Under the pieces are notes generated by a model. The model saw nothing but the letters and a program-made list of their open reading frames with translations. It was not told the origin of the DNA and did no database searches. Both the position numbers and the translations under genes were made by a program. 64,000 bases of DNA from assembly GCF_014905175.1 (NCBI RefSeq), contig NC_057792.1, forward strand, positions 20,404,963 through 20,468,962, given 5' to 3'. Shown piece by piece: positions 25,311 through 38,501 of this stretch (positions are counted from its first letter, which is position 1; each line of letters starts with the position of its first letter). The DNA comes from Aphidius gifuensis (taxonomy: Eukaryota > Arthropoda > Insecta > Hymenoptera > Braconidae).

Positions 25311-27860
25311 TGGAGAATTTGAAACTTGTAGCAAATTCTCAGGACCTTCCTCTAGGTATAATTTTTAATGATTTTTGCAATAAATTAAATGTTGAAATAT
25401 TTTATATAACAATTAATTTATTTTTATAGGTGCTTTGATAGTGAGTGAATTGATAAATTCATCAAAAAAAGTTAAAATAACTATTGAGCTCATTGAAGAA
25501 TGGGAAAAGCCAACAAATATTGAGTTATCTAATGACAAAGGGTTCCTTGCTGATTGGGACACATCTGTAGCTCGTATGTTGTCAGAATGGCTTGCTCCAG
25601 AACTTGCTGGTGGTGATAGTTGTCTAGAAAAATCTCAAGTTGACAGTTGGATAAACTTTGCAAATGGACAATTGGCCAACAAGAAACTGGGTGAAAATGC
25701 TCTTGAATTTTTAAATAAAACTTTGTCAACAATAACTTATCTTGTTGGTAAACGATTGACTCTTGCTGATATCTACGTATTTTCCAAAATTTATAAAATG
25801 GAAATTAATGAAAAATATGATCATATCAAACGTTGGTCCAAGCAAGTATTTTCACTTCCTGAAGTTAAAAAATATATTGGTGCATCATCGACTGATAAAA
25901 ATAATCAAAAAACAGAATTTGAATCCGTAAGCAAGGTATACCTATATATATTTTATTTATCATTTTATTATTTACTTTTCTCATCAACGCTATCGGTCAC
26001 GTTCAATTCCGACCATCTGCTTTATGCTAATTAATTAATTGTTTTTTTTTTTTTTTAATATTTAAGGAATCATTACCAAGTGGTTTATCTGCCGATGAAT
26101 TATCCTCAAAAATTGCTGCTCAAGGTGAAAAAATACGTCAATTAAAAACAGATAAAGCTGAAAAAGCTGTTATAACTCTTGAAGTTAGTTTGTTGCTTAA
26201 ATTAAAAAGTGATTACAAGTCAGCAACCGGCCAAGATTGGAAACCAAATGGTTTATCTGCTGATCAAATATCATCAATAAAGCAACTGGCCAAAAATAAA
26301 AAAACAAAAGTACAAGATGAAAAAAAAGATGACAGCTCCAAAACAGGAACAAGATTATGTCTTGAAGCTAAAAAATTAGAAGATTTCTCAAATTGGTATT
26401 CAGAAGTTCTTGTTAAAAGTGAAATGATTGAATATTATGATGTTTCTGGATGTTATGTTAATGGTTCATTGAGTATATCGATTTGGAATAAAATGAAAGC
26501 TTTTTTTAATGGCGAAATGGAAAAGCTGGGTGTTGAAGAAGTTTATTATCCAATGTTTGTAAGTAGACGTGCTTTAGAACAAGAACAAAATCATGTTGCT
26601 GATTTTTCAGCAGAAGTTGCATGGGTAACTAGATCTGGTAATTCTGATTTGGCCGAACCAATTGCAATTAGACCAACATCTGAGACTGTAATGTATCCAT
26701 CATTTGCAAAACGACTTAAATCACACCGGGATCTTCCACATAAAGTAAATCAATGGAGCAATGTTGTTAGATGGGAATTTAAACATCCAATACCATTTCT
26801 TAGAACACGTGAATTTCTTTGGCAAGAAGGTCACACGGCATTCTTAACAAAACAAGAAGCTGATGAAGAAGTACTACAAATTCTTGAACTTTATGCTAGA
26901 ATTTATGAAGAATATCTTGCAATACCAGTTGTACGTGGTAGAAAAAGTGAAAAAGAAAAATTTGCTGGTGGTGATTATACAACAACTGTTGAAGCATTTA
27001 TATCAGCAAGTGGTAGAGCAATACAAGGTGCAACAAGTCATCATCTTGGTCAAAATTTTTCAAAAATGTTTGGTATACAAGTTGAAGGAGCTAAAAAGGG
27101 TAGTGGAAGATCATATGTCTATCAAAATTCTTGGGGTTTTACAACAAGAACAATTGGTGTCATGGTTATGGTACATGGTGATGATAAGGGTCTAGTGTTA
27201 CCACCAAAAGTAGCTAAGGTTCAAGCAATTATTGTTCCATGTGGAATAACAGCAACGACATCACCAGAACAAAGAACAAAATTAATGAATGAATGTAAGA
27301 AACTTGAAAATGAATTAAAAAAAGATAATAAACTTAAAGTTGACGGTGATTACCGTGATAATTATAGTCCAGGATGGAAATTCAATCATTGGGAATTAAA
27401 AGGTGTTCCAATAAGAGTTGAACTTGGTTTTAAAGATTTAGAAAAAGACCAAGTTACTCTTGTTAGACGTGACAATGGCGAAAAATTAACAGCCAGTAGA
27501 ATAAATATTCTTGATACAATTTTACAAACTCTTGATAATATACAAGCCAGTATGCTTGCCAAAGCAACCAGTGAATTAAATCAACACATCATACAAACAA
27601 ATGAATGGACAGAATTTTGTAAAAAACTTGATGAAAAGAATTTATTACTTTCACCATTTTGCGGTGAAATAAGCTGTGAAGATAAAATCAAAGCTGACAG
27701 CACCAGAGAAGAGAGTGATGCTGGTGCACCATCAATGGGAGCAAAAACTCTTTGTATACCATTTGAACAACCTAACATTGATATCAATGGAATCAAATGT
27801 GTTCATCCAGATTGCAAAAGTAAAGCTAAATACTTTACTCTTTTCGGTAGAAGTTATTAA
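25310..27860 (+). CDS. Truncated EPRS paralogue: GST-like domain + one WHEP + ProRS, no GluRS
   Basis: Exons 25,310-25,355, 25,430-25,935 and 26,067-27,860 splice in frame to 781 aa. The start and first intron match the full-length EPRS at 45,674. Order: EPRS-type N-terminal GST-like domain (about 1-175); one complete WHEP helix pair (SKIAAQGEKIRQLKTDKAEK, about 193-238); a remnant; then the prolyl-tRNA synthetase region. The class I GluRS core (HIGH and KMSKR-type motifs) is entirely missing. In ProRS, RPTSET, RTREFLWQEGHTAF and VMVHGDDKGL remain, but the motif-1 region reads GCYVNGSLSISIW where the full copy has GCYILRPWSYSIW. No stop or frameshift is seen. It may be a working stand-alone ProRS, a regulator that joins the multisynthetase complex through the GST-like domain, or a young pseudogene kept open by gene conversion. 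Confidence 0.85.
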
Positions 27861-28301
27861 TGCTTTTTCTTTTTTTTTTTTCTATCAAAAACACTTGTTT
27901 AAAAAAATAAGTAAATAAAAATTATAATTTTCATTAAAAGATAAATGTTTTTTTCTTTCATTTATTTACCTTTAATATTTTAATCAATAAATTCTCTGTT
28001 TAAATATTAAAATGTATTTGTTTTTTATACTTGCATAATAATATTGATTATCTTTCACTTTTATCAGAATAGTTTATTCAACAAATGTGTTAATATTACG
28101 TTGGCAGTTGATGCACTTGAATGATAATTAATAATTTAAAATAAAAAATACTCTTGACATTGACTAATGTATCTAAGCATTGAATTTATATTTCACAAGA
28201 TTAGTCATTATGATAATACTCAATGCAAACATTCATTTTGCTAATGTCCCATTTTATTATTCCCAATCGTTCAAAGTTAATTTATAAAAAAAATTATAAA
28301 T

Positions 28302-29797
28302 ATGAATTTTCTAAATGCTCAACCAATTTTAGAAACAAATAGTATTATTGTTTTTAAAAAATATAAACAGTCATTTAATAATGAACGTATTAAAAAAATT
28401 AGAGATACAAAATTTGATTCATTTCATTCAATTTATCCTTTGGTTTTTATATTTCGTATTTTTGGTATTGCACCATACAAATTCGATGATAATAATCGAT
28501 TAATAATTTCATTTAAATTCATGATATTTTCATTTACAAACATTGTTATTTATTCATGTGCTATTTACAGTGTTTTGAATAAAATAATAACACCTGATGC
28601 AAGAAAAACATCAGCCTATGGAAACATCGAAATATGCAAGGTAAATATTTAAAAAAAAAAAAACAATTACAATTCATTTGATAAAGTAAAAATTATTCAT
28701 TCATAATTAAAATTTTTTCGATTCTCTTCTCTATTTCGATGAGGATTTATTTTTCATAGATGAATTTTTAAATCAACAGGTCATTTTAAATTACTTTATT
28801 CTTATTTTTGATATAATCCTGAATTTATTGACGGTAAATAAATTTATAAAAATATGGAATACATTTGAAGATTATGATGAGACAGTTAGCAACATATTAC
28901 ATCGAAGAAATCAACGAAATACCATTTATTGGATATGGTCAATAATAATATCAAATGGTTTAATTTGGCTGTTGATTAATCAACTGGGAATGTTGGCATT
29001 TGCTGAAACATTTTTTACAAATTTTACTTACCTCATACTTTATTTGGGTTCATCAATTTCGGTTACAAAATTCAGTGGAATAATTATGATGCTCAGCCAG
29101 AGACTTAAACATTTAAATGAGATTGCCTTGAAAAGTTTACCTTCGAAAAAATCATCAAGAATTATTTATTATCAAAAAAAAATTGTAAATGTAGAATTAA
29201 TTGTTAAACTTTATGAAAATTTAGTAGCTGCTGGTGAAAGCCTTGATGATATTTACACATGGTCATTGATAGCTTGGCTTGGTAATTTGAGTCTTCATAT
29301 TGTCAGTGATTTTTATTTTGTCATATCTTGGATTCTCAATTCAAATGATTATTTTTATTTTATCATTTGTCTACTTTCTTGGTTGTCAATTTCAATTTGG
29401 CAAATTTTTTTAATCAATTGGGCTTGTCATTCAGCTACATTTGAAGTGAGTCTATCAATTTAAATGCAATCATTTTCTACAAGTCATGACTAACAATTTC
29501 TGATAAGTTGTTTAATTTTAAAGGCAAATCGAATGGGTTACATATTGTTTGAATGGAAACGATGGCTTTACAATGAACAAGGAAATGTTGAAAAATCATT
29601 GAACGTCATTAATCGTCAGCTAAACTTTACAGCTGCTGGATGCTTCAATGTTAATTTACCCTTGTTAAGAACAGTAAGTTTAATTTTACATCAATTTATA
29701 TATCAAAAATTACAAGAAATAACATAATATAATTTAATTTTTACAGATTGCTTACACAATTGCAACTTATCTTGTTGTCCTTTTGCAATTTGAATGA
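28302..29797 (+). CDS. Insect gustatory receptor (7tm_7 family)
   Basis: Four exons, 28,302-28,640, 28,780-29,445, 29,524-29,673 and 29,747-29,797, all phase 0, give 401 aa, normal for insect gustatory receptors. Hydrophobic membrane segments are clear (for example FKFMIFSFTNIVIYSCAIY, TIYWIWSIIISNGLIWLLI, DYFYFIICLLSWLSISIWQI). The N-terminal word FRIFGIAPYKF and the C-terminal word YTIATYLVVLLQFE match the family: the TY...QF signature closes TM7 and is split by the usual late intron. Expected to be a ligand-gated ion channel subunit in taste or internal chemosensory neurons; ligand unknown. It starts 441 bp after the EPRS paralogue, and its first few codons are also present as a fragment beside the full-length EPRS. 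Confidence 0.88.
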
Positions 29798-30043
29798 CTT
29801 AAATAATATTTATTTTTTCCACCTCATTTTTCTATGTTTTTATATTCCCACTTGTTTTTTTTATTTAAAAGTCACGTAGCTGGTTAGTCTATTTTGTAGA
29901 TTATTTATCTAATCAAGCTTAAAGCCACGGATGATGTTTGATGATTATTATAATGCACCACATAGCAATACAATTTAAAATAAAATTTAAAAAGCCAGTC
30001 AATTAAAGAACATAATTTTATTATCATTCAAATAATATAAACA

Positions 30044-33000
30044 TTAGTAATTTGGTGATTGTATATTTGCATTTGAAACCAACTCGATAATTGCTCTGTA
30101 TCAACAAATAAAAAAAAAAAATATTACTATTAATTCAATCTAACATTATAGAAAAATTTTTTATATATTATACTATACCGAATAACAAGACCACCATGAG
30201 AATCCAAGCTGATTGTTCCTGGATGAGTAATTTTATACTCCAACAGCTTGTCCAATTCTTCACGAAGTTTCTACGTAAAAAAAATCGAATAAAATTCATT
30301 TCAAGGCTTTGAAAAATAAATTAATATAAAAAAAAAAAATAAATAATTTACCTGGACCATGTCAGCTGTAGAATCTTTGCAAAGAAATGAAATTGAGTCG
30401 TTCAAAGTAATTTGAGACCTTGGTCCTAAACGTTCTGATGAAGAAAAAAACAAAATGTTTATTTAAAAATATAATTATACAATAGATGAATGAATAATAG
30501 ACATACTTATTGAGCATTTTGAAGATGAAAAAATAAGTGCAGCCTCATCGACACATGTGGTGTCATGTAAATATATAGCTGTTGATTTTTGTTTGAGAAA
30601 GTACGTAACATAAGGTGTTGGTAATTGATTTGCTTTGGCATTAATACTGCTAGGATGAATTTTGACATTTCCATCTTCAGTTGTTTTTAATGCTGGAAAT
30701 TTACCAGTTCTTTTGACAATAGCAACATTTGGAAATAGTCCAGCACAAACAATAGCTTTAATCATAGCTAAATTATCTGAATTTCTATTTGATATTGCAT
30801 CATTTGGATTATCACTATCAAGAAATTTCATATCATAAAGATATTTAGCAAATTGTTTTTTCATATCCATCAATAATTTAAGAGTATTTTGTGATAAAAA
30901 AAATTTTGAACAAAAATGACCAGCATTTCTGTAATGATATGCTCTTTCAAATTGTCTAAGTGCTTCAGCAAGAGCAATATGATCACTATATTGTCCCATT
31001 CCTAATTCTAATTTAGCTTTATTTGCTTCATCTTCTTTACCAAGTGGACAATAAAATGCATCTTTAAATGCAAGACTAGCTGCTATTGAAAATACTGGCT
31101 CAACACAAGAAAACATTGATGCCCAAAGTATCATTTTACCAGTTCTTGGATCAAGTGGTAATTGAGCAAGATGATAACCAAGTGGTGTTAAATTTTCATT
31201 TGAATCAAGTGCATTTAATGATCTTAATAAATCAAGTGATAATTCAATAGCTCTATCTTCAGGTGGATCCATAACACAACTTAAAAAACATGTTATTTGA
31301 CCAAGTTGTAATATTTTAGCTTTTAAAATAACTTGATCCAATGGTGTTCTTAACATTTCTGGTGTTGGATATTGATCAAATGTCATTTCTCTTGCTTTTG
31401 TATATAATCTATAATATTCACCAGTTTGTACTCTTCCAGCTCTTCCACGACGTTGTTTTGAATTTGCAATTGATATCCATTCTGGTTCAAGTGTTTCAAT
31501 ATTTTTATTAACATCAAAACGTGATAATTTTGTTCTACCACAATCAATAACATAAACAACATCTTCAATTGTTATTGAAGTTTCAGCAATTGTTGTTGCA
31601 ATTATTATTTTACGTACACCATTCATTGGTGTTTTAAATATCATTTTTTGTTCATTTGTTGGTAATCTTGAATGTAATGAATATATTAAAAATTTATTTG
31701 AATTAAAATAACCAGATGATAATAAATTTTTATTTAAATTTGTAATATCAATTATTCCAGGTAAAAAAATTAATATTGCTCCTTGTTTTTTTGTTTGACA
31801 AATATACTCAAGAAGTGATTGTATTAAATCTAAATTTAATACTTCACTATTTGAATTTCTCAACTCATTTATAACATGTTGTGAATATATTTTTTCATGT
31901 TCCATTTGACGTAATGCTGGTTCAATAAAGCCCTCATAATCAGATACTTTATTTTTAATCTCTTTAAATTTTTTTAAATGTTTTTTATAATTATTTGGTA
32001 GTTTTGGAGCTGGTGGAAAACGAAAACGTGTTAATTCAAGTACATCTTCAAGATAATAATCATCAACTGGATACGTAAAACCAGGTATATGAATATTTGG
32101 ACAATTATTATAATATTTTGAGAATCTTTCTGAATTTAATGTTGCACTCATTAGTATTATTTTTAAATCAGAACGTTTTTGAATGACTTGTTTTAATAGT
32201 GTTATGATAAAATCACTTTCTGTATTTCTTTCATGTATTTCATCTAGTATAATATGTGAATAATCTCTTAATGCTGGATCACCTTGCATAAATTGTAATA
32301 ATAAACCAGTTGTACAAAATAGAATACTACCATAATCACGACACATAACTTTTTCTAAACGTATTTGATAACCAACACTATCACCAAGTTCTTCAGCTCT
32401 TTCAGCAGCAACTCTATCAGCAACTGATATTGCTGATATTCTTCTTGGTTGTGTACATATTATTTTAGTTATACTACCTCTTTTACGTTCAATTTCATCA
32501 TCAAGAATAAATTGTGCAACTTGTGTTGTTTTACCACAACCAGTCTCACCACTAATTACAACAACTTGATTACCATTTATTAAATCTAATATTTTATCTT
32601 TCATTTTAAAAGATGGTAATTTTTCACGTATTTTCATCATTTTAATATATCCATCTAATCCTTGACGTTGTTTTTGTTTATCTAATAATTGTTCATCTAA
32701 TTTTTCATTTTGATGTAGCTTTGAGCTCAACAACATGGATTTTGTTAAGTTATATTGAATATTACCAGAAACAATATCTAAATATTTACGTTTAAAATGA
32801 GAATCTTGAATACAATTATATTTTTCTTGTAGTTTATTATTTTTCATTGTTGTATCATCATTGCCATTGTTTTCTTGTGTATATGGTGTTTTTAATTTAT
32901 CTAAAAAACTTTCTACATTTCTTTCAACTGATGAATTCAAAGAAAAATACGTTTGTGTATCTTTTTTTTCAGCTTTTTTTTTAGATTTATCACGATAAAA

Positions 33001-33308
33001 TAGACCAATTTGTTTTCCACTCAATCCAGGTGGATGAGATCCTCGACCTCGACCTCGACCACGACCAAATGATTGGCCTTGATTGAAGTATCCACTTGCA
33101 TTTGCTTGGAAATTACCACCTACACTTGGTCCACCATGTTCCCAATTTTCTATAACATAAACAATTAGTTTATTTAATTAATAAAATTTATAAATAAAAA
33201 AACATTTGTAATTAATAATTTTTTAATGAATTATTATTGCTCACCTGAGTGACTTTGAGAGTAATAAGTCTCATGATTTCGATCAGAATTAAAATATCGA
33301 TTAGACAT
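30044..33308 (-). CDS. DHX36: DHX36 (RHAU) DEAH-box G-quadruplex helicase
   Basis: Five exons (33,245-33,308, 30,507-33,149, 30,352-30,434, 30,179-30,270, 30,044-30,095) give 977 aa; human DHX36 is 1008. An RGRGRGRG run is followed by the RHAU-specific motif (HPPGLSGKQIGLFYRDK), the N-terminal helix that stacks on parallel G-quadruplexes. Helicase motifs are complete: GETGCGKTT (I), CTQPRR (Ia), DEIHERN (II), LMSATLN (III) and QRRGRAGR (VI). They are followed by the winged-helix/ratchet and OB-type C-terminal regions. It unwinds DNA and RNA G-quadruplexes and affects mRNA stability and translation, in nucleus and cytoplasm. The intact G4 motif separates it from DHX9, DHX57 and spindle-E. It is divergent from the CEP295-like gene, about 735 bp apart. 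Confidence 0.95.
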
Positions 33309-34043
33309 CTTCAAGTAATTTAATTTACATTTATTATTATAAACAATTGTTTAAATTTTAGCTTTGTTTAAACAATAAAAATAACAAAATATTTACTAAA
33401 AATTTCAGATAAATATAAACAAATTTATCAATCACAAAGCCAAGTTTCTGACATGTGTGTGTTGTCACTTGTCCGTGTAAACCAGTGTAAACTGTAAATT
33501 AGCGGTTTTTTACCCGAAAAAAACCGCGATTTTCCGCAAAATTCGGTGTAAAATATTTTTTGTGCTACAAATCAGTACAAATTTATGTAATTTAAATGTA
33601 TATTAATTATTTTAATTAAGTGTAAATAATTAAAACAATATAACAGAAATAATAAAAAAAATTTTTCTCAATAGAAATTCTAGTTATTTCTATTTTCTAG
33701 TGAGAAATGTACTTGAAAATTGACTGGTGGAAACTACCCTTCATTTACACAGTTGACTCTCTCTCTCTGTATTTTTTTTTTTGTTTGTTGAGAGAGAAAA
33801 AGAGAGAGAGAGCAGTTGCAAGTTGTTGTTATCTTTGCTTCTCATTTTTTTGGAGTATAATATTTTATACAAAAACATAAACAAGTTTAATTAATATAAA
33901 CAAATTTTGTTAAAATACATTTGTCGTTTTATCATATATTTTTTTAAATTACAATTTTAATAGTAATTTATGTCATTAGTTGTTGAAATATTAAAAATTT
34001 AATAACTTGATTTAAAAAGTGTTTTTAAAAAATATTAATAATC
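33309..34043. promoter_or_regulatory. Bidirectional promoter region of Dhx36 and the CEP295-like gene
   Basis: The start codons of two divergent genes are 735 bp apart, so this region must hold both promoters. It contains a GC-richer palindromic stretch (TTACCCGAAAAAAACCGCGA, about 33,510-33,530) and a CTCTCTCTCTCTG/GAGAGAGAGAGAG inverted pair at about 33,757-33,813, which can form a hairpin and offers GAGA-type sites on both strands. No TATA box could be assigned. Confidence 0.45.
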
Positions 34044-37000
34044 ATGTCAATTAATGTAACCGTTACGGGAAATCCTGTTTGTATTAAAAAAAAAATAGTT
34101 TTATCTGACTTTGAACAGATCAAAAAAAATGAACGTGAACGAAGAAAAAGATTACGTTTAGCACAGGTATTTTAATTATTTATTAAATGGCAAAAATTAT
34201 TTTCATACTGATGTTTATTTTTCATAGTTGATAGAGTGTAAATAAAAATTGTTTTATTTCATCAGGTTCGACAACAATCAAAAGACATGTCATCAAAGCT
34301 TTTGGAGAGAGCAAAAAATATAGCAAAAAGTGAATTAAATCGTTATGAAAATAATAAAAATTCACCATTAAATTGTTTACATACACAAAAAATTATGGAA
34401 ATACAGCAAAAATATGAAAATGATATTCGAGATATTGGACTAGCTCATAACACAGCAGCATCACAATTAGAACATAATTCAGCTGATGTTGATGAAATTC
34501 TTGACATTAAAAAAAATTCAAATCATACTGTTGCTGTAGAACGTGGAAAAATTGCAAGTCAAAGATTAAAAGAATCATCACAGGTAAATTAAATAATAAT
34601 TCAATTAATTTGTCTAGTAATTTAATAAATAAATAAACCTTGTTTTCATGACTAATGCTGTTGAATAATTTTTGTTTAGATAAATGATCCTATTGCTGTG
34701 CAACAGGAACGTCTTCGTCAAGTACGAAATGTAGAAAATATAAGATCTTCTATGATAGCAAGTTTATCTACAAATTCATCTCCAAAAAAAAAACATACTG
34801 ATGTACAAAATGATGAATTAATTTCCAGCTTAAATGACGAAACAAGTAAAAAATTATCACCAAAAAAAAATGCATCGAAAAGAAGTATTAGTAAAAAATC
34901 ACCAGTTAGAGTAATATCAAAACCAACAATAAAAGTTTCAACTACTTATCGTAAAAATAAGGTATCACATAGTCAAAGAAAAGAATTTGATGATGATGAT
35001 CATCAAGTACCATCTACAGTTGATAATAAAAGTCCAGATAAAAAACTGGATGGTGTTAAAACAAAAAATCCTGTGTTATTGGTGAATTTAAATTCTGAAA
35101 AAACAACTCAAACAACGACGAGGTATAATCCTGGAGATTATAGACAAGATACATCAACTGATAAAAGTATAAATTCAATGACAAATGGTTCTTCTTCTTC
35201 TAATTATGAAATTGTAGTTGATGATAGAGTTGCTGAAAAGAAAAAAAAACCTACAAGTTCAGTTAATGACGAAATTCATATGTATAATCATTTTACTGGA
35301 CAACGAAATGTGTACAAAAGTTCAACAGAACTTGCTGAAAGAATTGACATGACAAATGAACCAAATGCAAATGAAATTGCAAGAAAATCATGCACAACTG
35401 AGTTGACACAATCAAATGAATTTAATAAAAAATCAAATCAACGAATAAAAACACAATCACGTGGTCAAAGTGCATTATTACGTGAACAAGTACGTAATGA
35501 TTATCAAAACTTGATGGAAAATTTAGATCATTTATCACGTGAAGAAAGAAAATTAAAAGCAGCTTCTTTATTATCATCAACAAAACAAAATAAACATGAT
35601 AAAATTCAAAGTAGAAAAAAAGATATGCAAGAAATTAAACAACAAAAAATGAATAGAGCATTTGATAATATCACAGATAGTTCACGTAATGTTCCACTTG
35701 TTGAAAGAATAATAACAATTCAATCAAGTGATCATGAAAAATCATCACATGTTAATTCAGATACAGATGAACAAGATTATACTGATATAACTCGTGATGA
35801 ACAAATATTAAAAATGTTACAAAGAATTGAAAAACAAAAAAAATTATTACTCAAAGAATATGGTACAGATTTACCAGATAATATATTAAGCTCAAGTACA
35901 ACACCATTATTTCAAAATTCATCAACAACGACAAATGAAAAACAAAAAGATATAACACAAGAAATTGAAGTTATTAAAATAATAAATAATGATAAAACAA
36001 AAAAATCAAAAGAAAATGATGTAGTTAAAAATAAAGTTGAAGATAAAAATATACAAGTTGAAATTATAAAACCATCTGATGACAATAAAGAAAATAATAA
36101 TAAAATTGATGAAATTGAAACATCAAGAAAATCAGATACATTAAAATATATTGAACCAGTTGTAACAATTATTAGACATGGTGATAGTAACAGCAGCAGT
36201 AGTAGTAATGATACAGGTCCAATAAGAAAAAATAAAAATGATTATGCAGATAAGACAGAAATTAAATCATTACCAACAAGTAAAGCTGGTTCTCCAGTAC
36301 AAAAAAATTCATCATCAGCTCCAGTATCAAGAACAACAAGTCCTAGAAAACGTGAGAAAGTTAAAAAATTAAAAACAGTTGATAATAAAAAATCTAATGA
36401 TAAGCATCACTATGTAGATACAAATACTGATATGAGTTTTAATAATTCAGCTGTCAATCAACATCAGCAGCAACAACAACAACAACAATATTTAAATAAA
36501 AAAATGTCAGCTCCAAAAGAATCAATAATTAAAAATAGTTATACATCTGATACATCAACTTCATATGCAAGTTTACCAGCAACAAGACCAGGTGCATCAT
36601 TTACAAATAACAATGACAATAATATAACACCAATACTTCAATTATTAGATTCACCAATGAATAATAATAACAGAAGATTACAAAATATAAGTCCTGTATC
36701 AACACCAGAAACTCCATCACCAAGAACACTTAGAATTCCATCAAATAAACCAAATTATTTAAGAATTGGAAGATCATTAAGATTTGAAGATGATAAAAAG
36801 CCATCAAAATATAATATTAAAAAAAAAATTATTGTTGATAATAAAAAATTACAAAGTAATAATGATGATGATGTTGATGGTGTTGAAAAAAATTATCGTA
36901 ATACATGTACTTGTGATAATCCAACTTGTCGATATATTCATCATAATTTAAATAAAAATATTGATAGACCTAGAATGAATAGTGATCCAGATACATTAAA

Positions 37001-38501
37001 AAGATATGATGAACTTCAAAATGTTTGTAAAGAAAGAATAGCTTCATTGAATGCTCGTATAAAAAATGTACGTGATGAAAATCAAATAATGGATTATTCA
37101 TTATTAGCACCAAGTGATGATACAATATTAATGCAAATGCCACCACCACGTCCACCTCGTAGTGATTTATATTGTGTACAACAATTAGTTGATAGTATTG
37201 AAGTTATTCATACACAACTTGCTAAAACATTATCTGATTCACAAAAAATAATGACTGGTAATGCAAGAAAAATATCTAAAAATTCAACAACATTAAAATC
37301 ACCAAGAATTGTCAATAATGTTAATGTTGTTGATGAAGTTATTGATGTTGATGATGACAATGATGATAATGATGATGCTGGTGGTGTTAAAAAAACAAAA
37401 CCAAAAGTTGTAAGTGATGAATTTGTTAAACTTGATTTAAATCGTTTTAAACCATTTGATTCAAAGCCCAATAAAAATCCAATGACTCAACATAATCAGG
37501 ATGACATTGTTGAAAAATTATCAAAAGAAATATTAGAACAAAGTAAAAATGAAAAAAGAAGAATAATATTATCGCCTGAATCAGATAGCTCAATGAATAA
37601 TCAAGAAATACAAAAACTTGATATATGTAAAATTTCAAGTTGTAATAAAACAAGACCACCAATAAGTAATTTACAATTTAGAGCAGATATGATATCACCA
37701 CCTCGTGAATTATCAACAATATTAGAATTTGATACATCTGGTACATTGATTAATCGTAGTCAAGTTAATATTTCAAGTCCAGTTAAAAATGTACAATCTA
37801 AAAAATCTTCATCATCATCAAACGAACGTGAAAATAATAAAAGTACAGAAATTGAAAAAGCAATGTCACCTAAAAAAATTCATAAATCAAATGAAATTAA
37901 AAATTATTTATATGAACAAGTTAACAAAGAATTTAGACAAATTAATAGTATACAAAAAGCATCTAAATCATTATTGATAAATTATGAAAAACGTTTAAAA
38001 ATGAATGAAAAAATAACGTCAAGTAGTTCAACAAGTTTTTCTGAGTTATCAGGAATATCAGAAATTTATTCAACACCAACATCAACTGAAACATTTTTAG
38101 CAACGTCATCTGAAGGAATTGAAGAACATCTACAAAAATGTGGTATTAATTGGGCATTAACAACATTAAGAAAAACACGTGAAGCTTATGCACTTAGTTC
38201 ATCATCAAATTCTGATATTAAAACTGATGTATCACAAAAGTTGTCATTAATGGGAACAACAACAACAAATAAAAATAAAAAACATACATATGGTTTACCT
38301 GATTTTAGTGATGTGTCATCTATATCAATTCAAGAAGCAAATAAAAGTACTGAACGTGGTGTACTCATGAAAGCAAGAACATCAACACCAAATATTCAAT
38401 GTTCTAATTACAGTAGTAAATCAAGTTTATCAATATCAAGTGCAACTACTTTTACTAGTCAGGATAAAACCGATAGTATTAATTTAGTGGCTAAAAGATG
38501 A
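34044..38501 (+). CDS. CEP295/Ana1-like centriolar protein
   Basis: Three exons, 34,044-34,166, 34,266-34,583 and 34,680-38,501, all phase 0, give 1420 aa. The N-terminus (RRKRLRLAQVRQQSKDMSSK, then TQKIMEIQQKYENDIRDIG) follows the conserved N-terminal pattern of CEP295 (Ana1 in Drosophila), needed for centriole-to-centrosome conversion and elongation. The rest is long, polar and mostly disordered: Ser/Lys/Asn-rich, a poly-Gln run near 36,465-36,488, several Ser-Pro sites, short coiled-coil stretches, and a Cys-rich knot (CTCDNPTCRYIHH, about residue 890). A well-conserved-looking C-terminal word is GINWALTTLRKTREAYALSS. The assignment rests mainly on the first ~110 residues. Alternative: another centriolar coiled-coil protein with a similar N-terminus. 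Confidence 0.68.

Larger units (their letters stand above)
25020..28316 (+). repeat. Inverted duplication, copy A (truncated EPRS block)
   Basis: This block is repeated in inverse orientation at about 40,090-45,835. Homology starts upstream of the EPRS start (CTAGTTGGATC, then CGCCACAAATTTATTCT) and runs through the gene, its 3' flank and into the first codons of the gustatory receptor (ATGAATTTTCTAAA at 28,302). Relative to copy B it lacks about 2.4 kb (GluRS catalytic core and most WHEP repeats). Copy B lacks about 90 bp of the 3' flank. Confidence 0.9.

Noticed and set aside
25310..27860. Calling the short EPRS copy a pseudogene outright
   Set aside because: No stop or frameshift, splice sites kept, and motifs 2 and 3 intact; the evidence allows a functional gene, so it is listed as CDS with the doubt stated.
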